DNA of 46,949 nucleotides from JBBRMW01 sp038239365 (GTDB taxonomy: Bacteria; Chloroflexota; Anaerolineae; Aggregatilineales; UBA2796), in NCBI GenBank assembly GCA_038239365.1, contig JBBSEU010000009.1:1-46949 (forward strand), given 5' to 3'. A model generated the notes under the pieces. That model saw only the letters and a program-made list of their open reading frames with translations. It made no database searches and was not told the DNA's origin. Shown here piece by piece: positions 6,131-13,823 of the stretch; position 1 is the first letter of the stretch, and every line of letters begins with the position of its first letter. A program made the translations under genes and the position numbers.

Positions 6131-8050
6131 TTACCCGCGTCGGGAGAGCGTCGCCCACAATCGGCGCGGGCGCACTGAAGACGGTAATTGCGAACCGCGT
6201 TGATAGGCATACCATTCGATTACCAGAATGATCAGCGCGGCTAATGCTACCCAAGGCCAGTATTCACGCTGCCCGGTTTCGCGCGTTTGGGCGGATTGCG
6301 CGGCCAAACTGCCAATTTGTACGGCTGCGGCAGGCGCAATTTTGCTTTCGAGCGAGTCGAATAAGTTAACCGCGAACGCTTCCTGCTGAATAACGTCACG
6401 ACCCTTATAGACCTCAACCGTATAAACGCCCGGTTGCTCAGTATCCGCATAAATCAGGCTGTTACCATTGGGCGTTAACGTCGTGGCTGAGCCGTCGGGG
6501 TGACGCACTCGCACGCGATCCGATTCGGGCGCGGGTTGAATAACAAGCGTTTGTGCCGGGTGTATGCCATTCGGCGCATCAATCGCGTGGGGCGTCTTGT
6601 ACCAGCCGCTCAAGTTTGCGAGCAGGATCGGCCATGCGATCTGTAACGGCAAATCTGAATCATGTAGATCGAAGGTCAGAATGGCGACGCGATGACCATT
6701 ATATTCACCAGCCAGCAGCAATGCCCCTTCCGGTGCAGTGATGAGCGGCGTCGACCATGTTGCACCGGCGATCATTTTATATTCGCGGATGTTCACGTTA
6801 TCGAAGCGTACCGAGGCCACGCGCGGATCGTCGCGCTGAACCGTTGCGCCGCGTACGGCCTGCGCCGATTTGCCCGTCACCTGGAATAAAGGCGTGATCG
6901 AGGCGGCGGGCGGATTAATGATGAACATATTCGCATCTGGCAGGGTAGACGGCAGAAAACCATCGAACACGTACAGATCGTAGCGATCCGTTGGTACGCC
7001 CTTGTCCGGCTGACCGCGAAAGGCTTGCCAATCGGGCAGGCTGGCAAAACCCTGTTCAAGAAACTTGTTTTGCTGTGTCATCAACAAGGCGCGTCCGGCG
7101 CTGGCCGGGTTGTAAACTGTCCAGGCCGAGTCATCGAGCGTCAGGTAATCGGGCGATGCAAAGTCCGTTGGGCGGCTCAGATCGGCTTCAACACGGCGAA
7201 AAGTATTTGGCAGGTTAGGTACAACCACATCAACAGCACTGTTCGCCGGAACGGTGTATTTCTGCGCGTTGAATAAGGTGTCATCCAGCTTGATACTCAG
7301 GATCACATTGGCGGGCAGTGCGCCGTAGTTAGTTAGTTTGGTGTAAAGCTGCGGTCCTCCGCCCGGATTACTGGCCGCCGCTAACGCACTGATCGCCACG
7401 TTCGCATCGGATTTACCAACCGGAATGTAGTTCACATCGCCCGGAACGGCGGGCAAATTCGGCGGCAACCCACCGTCGCTGATGATCACCGTGCTGAATT
7501 TTTCCGCGCCCGCGAAACCCGCCGCTGCCAATGTGAGCGCCGCGCCCCAATCGGCGCTGGTCGTACCGGGGCGTGCATTCTGGATCGCCGCACGAAGCTG
7601 CGCCTGATCGTTGGTGTAGGGGGCCAGCACTTCCGGTCCTGCCGAGACACGGATCACGGACAACGTATCACGCGAACCGAGCGTATCCACAATGTTAAGC
7701 GCCTGCTGACGTGCCGCTTCAAAACGCGATGGCTGTTCATCGGTGGCGTTCATGCTGGCCGAAGCGTCGAGCAACAGCGCAATTCTCCCGGCGGTGATCG
7801 TCGGCACTTCGGTATAGGGACGTGCCAGTGCGAAAATGAGCGCCGCCAAAATCAACAGTTGGAGCAGCAGGAGCAGGTTACGCCGCAATCGCTGCCAGGG
7901 CGCATTGGCTTCGCGGTCACGCAAAATTTGCTGCCAGAGCAGCGTACTCGAAACAGGCACTTCGCGGCGGCGCAAACGAAGCATATACATTAACAGGATC
8001 GGCCCGGCGATTGCGCCAAGTGCCAGTGCCAGCGGGGTTAGAAAGGACAT
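6131..8050 (-). CDS. BatA-like membrane protein with von Willebrand A domain
   Basis: A 639-residue envelope protein. Residues 5-24 and 59-76 are membrane helices in the BatA N-terminal arrangement with a basic loop between. A VWA domain follows with the metal-binding MIDAS motif DASAS (95-99). The middle section is beta-rich and probably extracytoplasmic, and a last membrane helix (about residues 600-620, PWVALAALIILVIEW) anchors the C-terminus. BatA-type proteins partner with MoxR ATPases and DUF58 proteins, both encoded upstream in the same direction. It is the last gene of the minus-strand cluster. The function of this complex is not established; envelope assembly or stress tolerance are the usual suggestions. 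Confidence 0.82.
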   Translation of the reverse strand: MSFLTPLALALGAIAGPILLMYMLRLRRREVPVSSTLLWQQILRDREANAPWQRLRRNLLLLLQLLILAALIFALARPYTEVPTITAGRIALLLDASASMNATDEQPSRFEAARQQALNIVDTLGSRDTLSVIRVSAGPEVLAPYTNDQAQLRAAIQNARPGTTSADWGAALTLAAAGFAGAEKFSTVIISDGGLPPNLPAVPGDVNYIPVGKSDANVAISALAAASNPGGGPQLYTKLTNYGALPANVILSIKLDDTLFNAQKYTVPANSAVDVVVPNLPNTFRRVEADLSRPTDFASPDYLTLDDSAWTVYNPASAGRALLMTQQNKFLEQGFASLPDWQAFRGQPDKGVPTDRYDLYVFDGFLPSTLPDANMFIINPPAASITPLFQVTGKSAQAVRGATVQRDDPRVASVRFDNVNIREYKMIAGATWSTPLITAPEGALLLAGEYNGHRVAILTFDLHDSDLPLQIAWPILLANLSGWYKTPHAIDAPNGIHPAQTLVIQPAPESDRVRVRHPDGSATTLTPNGNSLIYADTEQPGVYTVEVYKGRDVIQQEAFAVNLFDSLESKIAPAAAVQIGSLAAQSAQTRETGQREYWPWVALAALIILVIEWYAYQRGSQLPSSVRPRRLWATLSRRG

Positions 8051-8099
8051 AGTGTTATCTCAAGATGATTTACAGCTAACATTACAAGAGTTCAAGAAA

Positions 8100-8279
8100 T
8101 TATTCGCCGATAAAACGTTCGCCGTGTTCCTGGGCATCTTCGATCCAAAGTTCAATCGCTTCACGGATGTTGACAAGGGCTTCTTCCTGAGTTTTACCCT
8201 GACTACTGCAACCGGGCAAACTAGGACACTCCACAACCCAATAACCATCTTCACCGGGATACATAATGACTTGCCGCAT
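8100..8279 (-). CDS. Orphan HicB-like antitoxin-type protein (59 residues)
   Basis: A small gene of 59 codons read from the ATG at 8279-8277 to TAA at 8102-8100. The protein has the HicB N-terminal fold signature: MYPGEDGYWVVECPSLPGC, then SQGKTQEEALVNIREAI and a helix ending near residue 50. A GGAG site lies ten bases upstream of the start. HicB proteins normally neutralise HicA toxins, but no HicA gene is seen on either side, and this copy lacks the C-terminal DNA-binding extension. Many such solitary short HicB-like proteins exist and their role is unknown. It sits between the glycosyltransferase and VWA genes in the same direction. Confidence 0.8.
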   Translation of the reverse strand: MRQVIMYPGEDGYWVVECPSLPGCSSQGKTQEEALVNIREAIELWIEDAQEHGERFIGE

Positions 8280-8295
8280 CGTTAAATAACTCCAT

Positions 8296-11064
8296 CTACT
8301 TCACGATAATTGTAACAGGCAAAACCACACGATCCGTACCATCGGTGAGCTTGATACGTTCGCCAGTTTCGGGGTTGTATAGGCCAACTTCGAGCGTGGC
8401 CGCGCCCATATAATCTTCTCGATGCCAGGTGAGCGTATGCAGATCGGTGATATATTCGCCAGCTAGCCAACTTGTCGTCGGGCGTTCGCCACTCACAGGT
8501 TGCGAGTCGCTCTGTGCAATGACCTGACCGTTGGAGTCGAGAAGGTGAACGAAAACTACGTAGTCGCTTGTCCAACGACTGAGAGCTTTCCACAACAACG
8601 TAACGGTAAATGGTTGCCCTCGTGTCAATGCCGTTGGCGAGTCTACTCCGATCAGCAAATCACCCGCCCCAAACGATGTTTCCGTTTGTGTTGTCAGATT
8701 TATCGCGGGTTCGGTAAATACACGATTTACTATTTGAATTGGGGCGTTTATCAGTTTGATCGGATTATTGACATCGGGCGCTTCGCCATTTGGTATCACC
8801 GCAGCACCAACCCACACACTTATATCCCCCGTCGCATCGACTGGCACGCACACATCAAGGCTAACCAATGCCTTTTGCTGGTTCGGCACGAGCAGAGGCC
8901 GCCATGCAATGGGTTTTCTCAACATTTGCACGCCAATCGCAACATCCAGGCGTTGCGATATGTCTTTCAAACGCCAAACTTCAACACTAATCGGATCACA
9001 TTTTCCCTGAGCGAATTGGTCAGCAGATGGCAAATATGAACGGTGTAAGTACACGCCGTCTTTCATTTGTATATCCGTTTCGGCGGGTTGAAGCTGAAAA
9101 ATGGTGGGATCGGGCTGGTGAAAAGCCTGACCCACCGGGGCACGCTTGCTAACTGCATAGGTAGCGCAAGCGCCATCCGACTGAAATTCACAGGCCGTTG
9201 CGCCAAGTCCGAATGGTGATTGCGAACTGTACAGGCTAATTGTGAGGGGATAACTGTCTGTCTCCCCGGAGGGTAAACCTTCGGGCACTTTGAGCAAGCT
9301 GAATTGAGAGTCGGAACTCTCCACACTCCATAACGAGGTAGGAAGCTGTTGATCATTCAATAGTTGAACGTCGGTCTTGCTGAATTCACGGTGTTCACCA
9401 AAATCGAAATCAAAGCGGTACAAGCGCGTCACCAGATGCCAGTTTTCATCCGTGCGCGCGAGTAATTTGGGGCGGGTAATCACGCAAAGGCGATTGACAC
9501 CCCAGATCGCTTTCAGAGTATGCCCAACACGGATGTTATCGAGTCGGAACGTACCAAAATCCAGTGCGTCGGGCTGAATATAAAATCGAGCAAAATCGCG
9601 CACCAAAAACGAGTCATAGCCCTCTGTTTTCACACCCTGCACGGTCAGTGAATCTTCGCGTGCTTGTCCGGTGGCACTTAAAATGCACGGATACGCGCCG
9701 CGCACATCGGCGGGCATTTGATACCATGTCAGGAACTCCGCACGGTTGACGTTCAATAATTCGGAGCGCAACGTATCAAGAATCGTGTTGCCGCTGGCGT
9801 GCAGTGGCATATTAATGAAACGCGCCTTGAAGTTCATTTTGCGGCTGTAATAATCGAGCGTTGGCTCCCATCCATAAGGGATAATGATCGCGTCGTTCGC
9901 GCCGAGTGTTGCGTAGCGTTCTGCAATGGTGCGGAAATCGTCGTGCTGATAAACCGAACTGCTAAAGGTGAGCCACGTCATGCGAAATGTGATCGCAGCG
10001 GCAAGGATGGCCGTACCCAACATCAGCACACGGAACACAGCACGCCACCGCGACAATGCTTCAAAGCCAAATGCGATCATTATCAACATCGCGGCTGTGC
10101 CGACTATGAAGTAGCGCGGATGAAAGTCGATATGCGCCGCCAGGATGATCGCCAGTTCAAAGATCGGGATAAGCACCGCCTGTGACAGGATCAACAGCGT
10201 TCGCCGCGAACGATTAAAAACAATCGCCGCCAGCAACGCCACCAATGCCACAAGGCCAAATGCCGCTGTTAGCACCATTAACTGCGAATCGGCGCTAACC
10301 ATCGTTCGGATACCCGTAAAGTACGATTGCCAGATGTTCCAGAAGGTGGCCGGGTCGAGCGATGGCGGCGTGTTGAGCGGCGTTCCAGTCGGGCGCTGAG
10401 TGAGCAACCAGGGCAAATACAGCAAGCCAGCGATAGCTTGCACCACCAACCACCGAATCAGATTGCGAACATCACGCCGCCACGCAAAAACCGCCATTAC
10501 CGTCACATTTAGCCACGCGATCAGCGGCACGGACAGGTTGTGCGTGTAGAGCGTGATCAATTCGACGACGAATAGCCAGCGCCAGGGACGGCTCGATTGT
10601 GGTGACTTAAGCAGATTATCGACCAGCGCCAGAAGAATCAAGGCAAGCAGCGGCATGGCGATGTAGGCACGTATTTCCTGCGAAAAGACCCACAAGATCG
10701 GCGAAATGGCAACCAAAAAAGAGGCTAGCAGCGCCGCCCGATCTTCAAACCATTGGCGCACCATTCGCGCCGTGACCGCTACCGTGACTAAGCCGATAAG
10801 CAGCGACCAGTAACGCATTGCCCAGACGCCATCGCCTGCAAGATGCTGCCATACACTGAGCGTCAGGTAAAAGATCGGCGGCGAGTTCGGATCAGTACCC
10901 TGTGCGCCCCACGCCAAGGGGTGATAGGCGCTGAATACCGACCATGCCTCATCATGCCACAGACTTTGTGTGCCAAGATTCCAGAGTCGCAGCGTAAAAG
11001 CCGCAAACAACACGAGCGTCAGCAAAAACAGACTTGATTTGTGACGCTCTGCTCTCTGAATCAA
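8296..11064 (-). CDS. GT39-like (PMT/ArnT type) membrane glycosyltransferase with C-terminal soluble domain
   Basis: A 922-residue integral membrane GT-C fold protein. The first periplasmic loop has the expected acidic pair in WHDEAWS (Asp38-Glu39), followed by DPNSPPIFY, and roughly ten or more hydrophobic helices run to about residue 400. These enzymes transfer sugars from polyprenyl-phosphate donors to envelope proteins or lipids. The second half (about 420-922) is a long soluble beta-rich region, outside the membrane if the topology is normal. The start is a TTG at 11064 overlapping the DUF58 stop as TTGA; no later ATG fits, since the first helix begins at residue 10. The acceptor is unknown, but could be a neighbouring secreted protein. 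Confidence 0.8.
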   Translation of the reverse strand: MIQRAERHKSSLFLLTLVLFAAFTLRLWNLGTQSLWHDEAWSVFSAYHPLAWGAQGTDPNSPPIFYLTLSVWQHLAGDGVWAMRYWSLLIGLVTVAVTARMVRQWFEDRAALLASFLVAISPILWVFSQEIRAYIAMPLLALILLALVDNLLKSPQSSRPWRWLFVVELITLYTHNLSVPLIAWLNVTVMAVFAWRRDVRNLIRWLVVQAIAGLLYLPWLLTQRPTGTPLNTPPSLDPATFWNIWQSYFTGIRTMVSADSQLMVLTAAFGLVALVALLAAIVFNRSRRTLLILSQAVLIPIFELAIILAAHIDFHPRYFIVGTAAMLIMIAFGFEALSRWRAVFRVLMLGTAILAAAITFRMTWLTFSSSVYQHDDFRTIAERYATLGANDAIIIPYGWEPTLDYYSRKMNFKARFINMPLHASGNTILDTLRSELLNVNRAEFLTWYQMPADVRGAYPCILSATGQAREDSLTVQGVKTEGYDSFLVRDFARFYIQPDALDFGTFRLDNIRVGHTLKAIWGVNRLCVITRPKLLARTDENWHLVTRLYRFDFDFGEHREFSKTDVQLLNDQQLPTSLWSVESSDSQFSLLKVPEGLPSGETDSYPLTISLYSSQSPFGLGATACEFQSDGACATYAVSKRAPVGQAFHQPDPTIFQLQPAETDIQMKDGVYLHRSYLPSADQFAQGKCDPISVEVWRLKDISQRLDVAIGVQMLRKPIAWRPLLVPNQQKALVSLDVCVPVDATGDISVWVGAAVIPNGEAPDVNNPIKLINAPIQIVNRVFTEPAINLTTQTETSFGAGDLLIGVDSPTALTRGQPFTVTLLWKALSRWTSDYVVFVHLLDSNGQVIAQSDSQPVSGERPTTSWLAGEYITDLHTLTWHREDYMGAATLEVGLYNPETGERIKLTDGTDRVVLPVTIIVK

Positions 11065-11957
11065 TGCACGACACCCAGCCGCCGCAGTTCAAACAAGATC
11101 AGTTCTTCCCACGGTATGCCCGTCTCCACCGTCGCGTAGTGAATGTTGCGGCGCGCACAATAGTTGCTGATTTCTTCTCGCCAAGCCAGCAACCGCCGCG
11201 TGTACAAGTCGCGCATCGCCGCATCAACCGTCACGTCCTGAGCCTGCCCGGTTTCCGAGTCAATCAAACGCAAGTCGCCTGCTAATGGCGGATTGACTTC
11301 ATCGGGCGCTAACACATGAATCAACGCCACTTCGTAGCCGCGCCCCTGTAACGCGCTCAGGCCATCCTGATAGCCGCCCGGCGACATCAGATCGGAGACG
11401 ATCAAACACAGCCCTGGCCGCGATGATCGGGCGGCATAGTCCCGTAAGGCGGCATTTAGATCGGTAGTGCCAGTTGTTTCAAGGTTCACCAGAAAGTTGA
11501 GCAGATCGAGCGTCCTGCCACGCCCCCGATGCGGTCCCCAGGTCACGTTGCCCGTGCTGCGAAGCGCCGTCAGTGCCAGCCGATCCCCACCGCCTAACGA
11601 GATATGCGCCAAGCCCGCCGTGACACGTCGCGCAAAAGTGAATTTATGTTCATCGGAAGCGGCTTCCATCGGCCAATTCATGCTGGTGGAGGCATCAAGC
11701 AGCAGATGAACCGATAGGTCTTCTTCTTCCTCAAGCAGTTTGATGAATGGCCGCTCAAGACGCGCGAACACGTTCCAGTCGATGCGCCGCAAATCGTCGC
11801 CGCGCGCATAGTTTCGATAATCGGCAAACTCGATGCTGGTACCCCGTTTCACAGAACGGCGTTCGCCCTTGATTGCACCCGCACGAACTCGACTGGCGAT
11901 CAGTGTCAGGCGTTCAAGTTTGCGGAGGACTTTCTCATCGAAAAGTTTATCAGGCAT
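11061..11957 (-). CDS. DUF58 domain protein
   Basis: A 298-residue soluble protein with the classical DUF58 signature: GERRSVKRGTSIEFADYRNY, then GDDLRRIDWNVFARL, and a VWA-like section starting LLLDASTSM with a DxSxS metal site. DUF58 proteins are encoded beside MoxR ATPases and VWA membrane proteins and are thought to act as adaptors or clients of the ATPase. Here the MoxR gene ends four bases upstream and the downstream glycosyltransferase gene overlaps by four bases, so the block is probably cotranscribed. Confidence 0.92.
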   Translation of the reverse strand: MPDKLFDEKVLRKLERLTLIASRVRAGAIKGERRSVKRGTSIEFADYRNYARGDDLRRIDWNVFARLERPFIKLLEEEEDLSVHLLLDASTSMNWPMEAASDEHKFTFARRVTAGLAHISLGGGDRLALTALRSTGNVTWGPHRGRGRTLDLLNFLVNLETTGTTDLNAALRDYAARSSRPGLCLIVSDLMSPGGYQDGLSALQGRGYEVALIHVLAPDEVNPPLAGDLRLIDSETGQAQDVTVDAAMRDLYTRRLLAWREEISNYCARRNIHYATVETGIPWEELILFELRRLGVVH

Positions 11958-11961
11958 CGAA

Positions 11962-12966
11962 CTATCGGGCTTGTTCAGGGAGCTTGGTGCTCAATTCCTG
12001 AATTACGTCATCAGAACTAACGCCTTCAGCTTGACCTTCAAAGTTGAGCAGCAAACGGTGACGCAGCGCAGACGGTGCAATGGCACGCACATCATCGAAC
12101 GAGACGTTGTACCGACCCGATAACAGCGCATTGATCTTGCTGCCCAGGACGAGCGACTGCGCGCCGCGCGGACTTGATCCGTAGCGCACATACTTTTTGA
12201 CCAGCTCGGTAGCGGCGGCGTTTTGAGGATGCGTGGCGACGATCAAGCGTGCCACGTAATCACTGACGTGGGTGGCGACGGGTACTTTACGCGCCAGTTC
12301 GCCCATTTCCAGGATGCGTTTGCCGTCGGCGGCGTGATTGGCGTGTGCGGCGTCAAGACCTGTGGTGCGCCCCAAAATCTCGACCAGTTCCGCCGCCGAT
12401 GGGAAAGCGACGTTGATCTTGAACATAAAGCGATCCAACTGGGCTTCGGGGAGTGGATACGTCCCTTCCATTTCGAGCGGATTTTGCGTTGCCAGCACGA
12501 AAAACGGCGCTTCGAGTCGATAAGTTTTGTTGGCCGATGTGACCGTCTTTTCCTGCATGGCTTCGAGCAGTGCCGATTGTGTCTTCGGCGTGGCGCGGTT
12601 AATTTCATCCGCCAGCAGCAAATTGGCGAAAACCGGCCCTTGCTGGAAACGGAATTCGCGCCGTCCCTCATCATTTTCTTCCATGATGTTTGTGCCAGTG
12701 ATGTCGGCGGGCATCAGGTCGGGTGTGAACTGCACGCGCGAAAACGACAGATTCAGCACATCGCCAATAGTGCGAATCAACATTGTTTTACCGAGTCCGG
12801 GGACACCTTCTAGCAAGACATGGCCGCCCGCGATCACGGCGATCAACACATGGCGCATCACGTCCTGTTGCCCGACGATTACTTTGTTGATCTCGTTGAT
12901 GATCGCGTTGGCGGTATTACGGAATTCTTCGACGCTCAAGGCATCGCTAACGGCTGGATTATCCAT
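11962..12966 (-). CDS. MoxR-family AAA+ ATPase
   Basis: A 334-residue AAA+ ATPase. Walker A is GVPGLGKT (54-61), Walker B is LLLADEIN with Asp120-Glu121, and the sensor region reads FFVLATQNPLEMEGTYPLPEAQLDRF, the MoxR hallmark. MoxR proteins act as chaperone-like machines that mature or remodel partner proteins, often with VWA and DUF58 proteins. Both partners are encoded in this cluster. The ATG directly abuts the TAG stop of the DUF2283 gene, implying translational coupling. Confidence 0.94.
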   Translation of the reverse strand: MDNPAVSDALSVEEFRNTANAIINEINKVIVGQQDVMRHVLIAVIAGGHVLLEGVPGLGKTMLIRTIGDVLNLSFSRVQFTPDLMPADITGTNIMEENDEGRREFRFQQGPVFANLLLADEINRATPKTQSALLEAMQEKTVTSANKTYRLEAPFFVLATQNPLEMEGTYPLPEAQLDRFMFKINVAFPSAAELVEILGRTTGLDAAHANHAADGKRILEMGELARKVPVATHVSDYVARLIVATHPQNAAATELVKKYVRYGSSPRGAQSLVLGSKINALLSGRYNVSFDDVRAIAPSALRHRLLLNFEGQAEGVSSDDVIQELSTKLPEQAR

Positions 12967-13200
12967 TTAGGGTTTTCCTACTTGCGGCTCACGGGTTTCG
13001 AGTGTTTCAAACTGTAAACGGAAAGCGCCGGGCTGACTGGCAAACGATAATTTTTCAATGCCAATAGGCCGACCGCTTTTATCTTTCATAACGATCAGAC
13101 CATCTTCCACCTGGGTACTCACATCTTCATCAGCCGGATCGCCAAACCAAATCGTGAGTGTGTTCCCCACTGCGTCACAGTAAATTTTCACCGGCTCCAT
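12967..13200 (-). CDS. DUF2283 family small protein
   Basis: A 77-residue protein matching the DUF2283 pattern: a short beta strand pair (VKIYCDAVGNTLTIWF), an acidic turn (DPADEDVS), then GLIVMKDKSGRPIGIEKLS. The family has no established function and often occurs near toxin-antitoxin or regulatory genes. It is inserted between the lipoprotein and the MoxR gene with no gap to the latter, so it is expressed with the cluster. It could be a small regulator, but nothing in the sequence proves it. Confidence 0.75.
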   Translation of the reverse strand: MEPVKIYCDAVGNTLTIWFGDPADEDVSTQVEDGLIVMKDKSGRPIGIEKLSFASQPGAFRLQFETLETREPQVGKP

Positions 13201-13217
13201 AATAGATTCCAGTTATT

Positions 13218-13823
13218 CTAAAGGGCAGATTGCGACCCCACCAAGTTACCAAACTGATCGACAGGGACGAGTACCGTTGCTTTCTGTACTCCTTCTAATA
13301 CGGCAATGAAGCCTCTGTCGTTCACTTCAATCGGGATGCTTGTGCCGTCCTGCATCTGCACCGAAACAACCGTGATCCTATCATCCAGAATGAAGCCAGT
13401 GATGATCGTGTACATCTTGTTATTGGCGGCCTGTTCCGACCCGGTAACACCGATGACTGTTTGCCCTGGTGCGGCGCAGCGCGGCACGATCTTTGACCGA
13501 AAAATGTAGCGTACACAGCGCGCGCCCGACGCATCCGGGAAAAACATCACCACCACACTTTCCGGTCCGACAGGTGCGGTTCGCCACACACGCAAACCCG
13601 TTTCCGGCGGGCGAGTAGTCGCATTGTTCGAGACAGGCGGTGCAGGCACGGTTGGATTCGCTATGCCAGTTACCGGAATCGCCGCCGTTGGCAGAATTTG
13701 AGCAGGCACAGTCGGCGGCAGATCGGGATCGGGCGCGTCCGGTTGGATGCAGCCCGCCAGAATGACAGCCAGAACGATCAACAATAGGCTATTTCGCAGG
13801 CTGTAAGCCGCTGAAATAGTCAT
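13218..13823 (-). CDS. Putative lipoprotein, 201 residues
   Basis: The N-terminus is a lipoprotein signal: a hydrophobic stretch (residues 13-22) and lipobox LAGC with Cys25, followed by an Asp/Pro-rich linker (26-70) that would reach across the cell wall. The rest (about 75-201) is a compact beta-rich domain I do not recognise. The gene overlaps the upstream Gln-rich protein gene by 35 bases, so the two are probably translationally coupled and may work together at the outer face of the membrane. Confidence 0.7.
   Translation of the reverse strand: MTISAAYSLRNSLLLIVLAVILAGCIQPDAPDPDLPPTVPAQILPTAAIPVTGIANPTVPAPPVSNNATTRPPETGLRVWRTAPVGPESVVVMFFPDASGARCVRYIFRSKIVPRCAAPGQTVIGVTGSEQAANNKMYTIITGFILDDRITVVSVQMQDGTSIPIEVNDRGFIAVLEGVQKATVLVPVDQFGNLVGSQSAL

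Noticed and set aside
8060..8254. Minus-strand 64-codon frame near the HicB-like gene
   Set aside because: It is out of frame with the HicB-like gene (8100-8279), which has the clear domain match; the alternative reading has none.
12223..12813. Plus-strand open frame of 196 codons opposite the MoxR gene
   Set aside because: Opposite-strand shadow of a conserved ATPase; composition unlike real proteins of the window.
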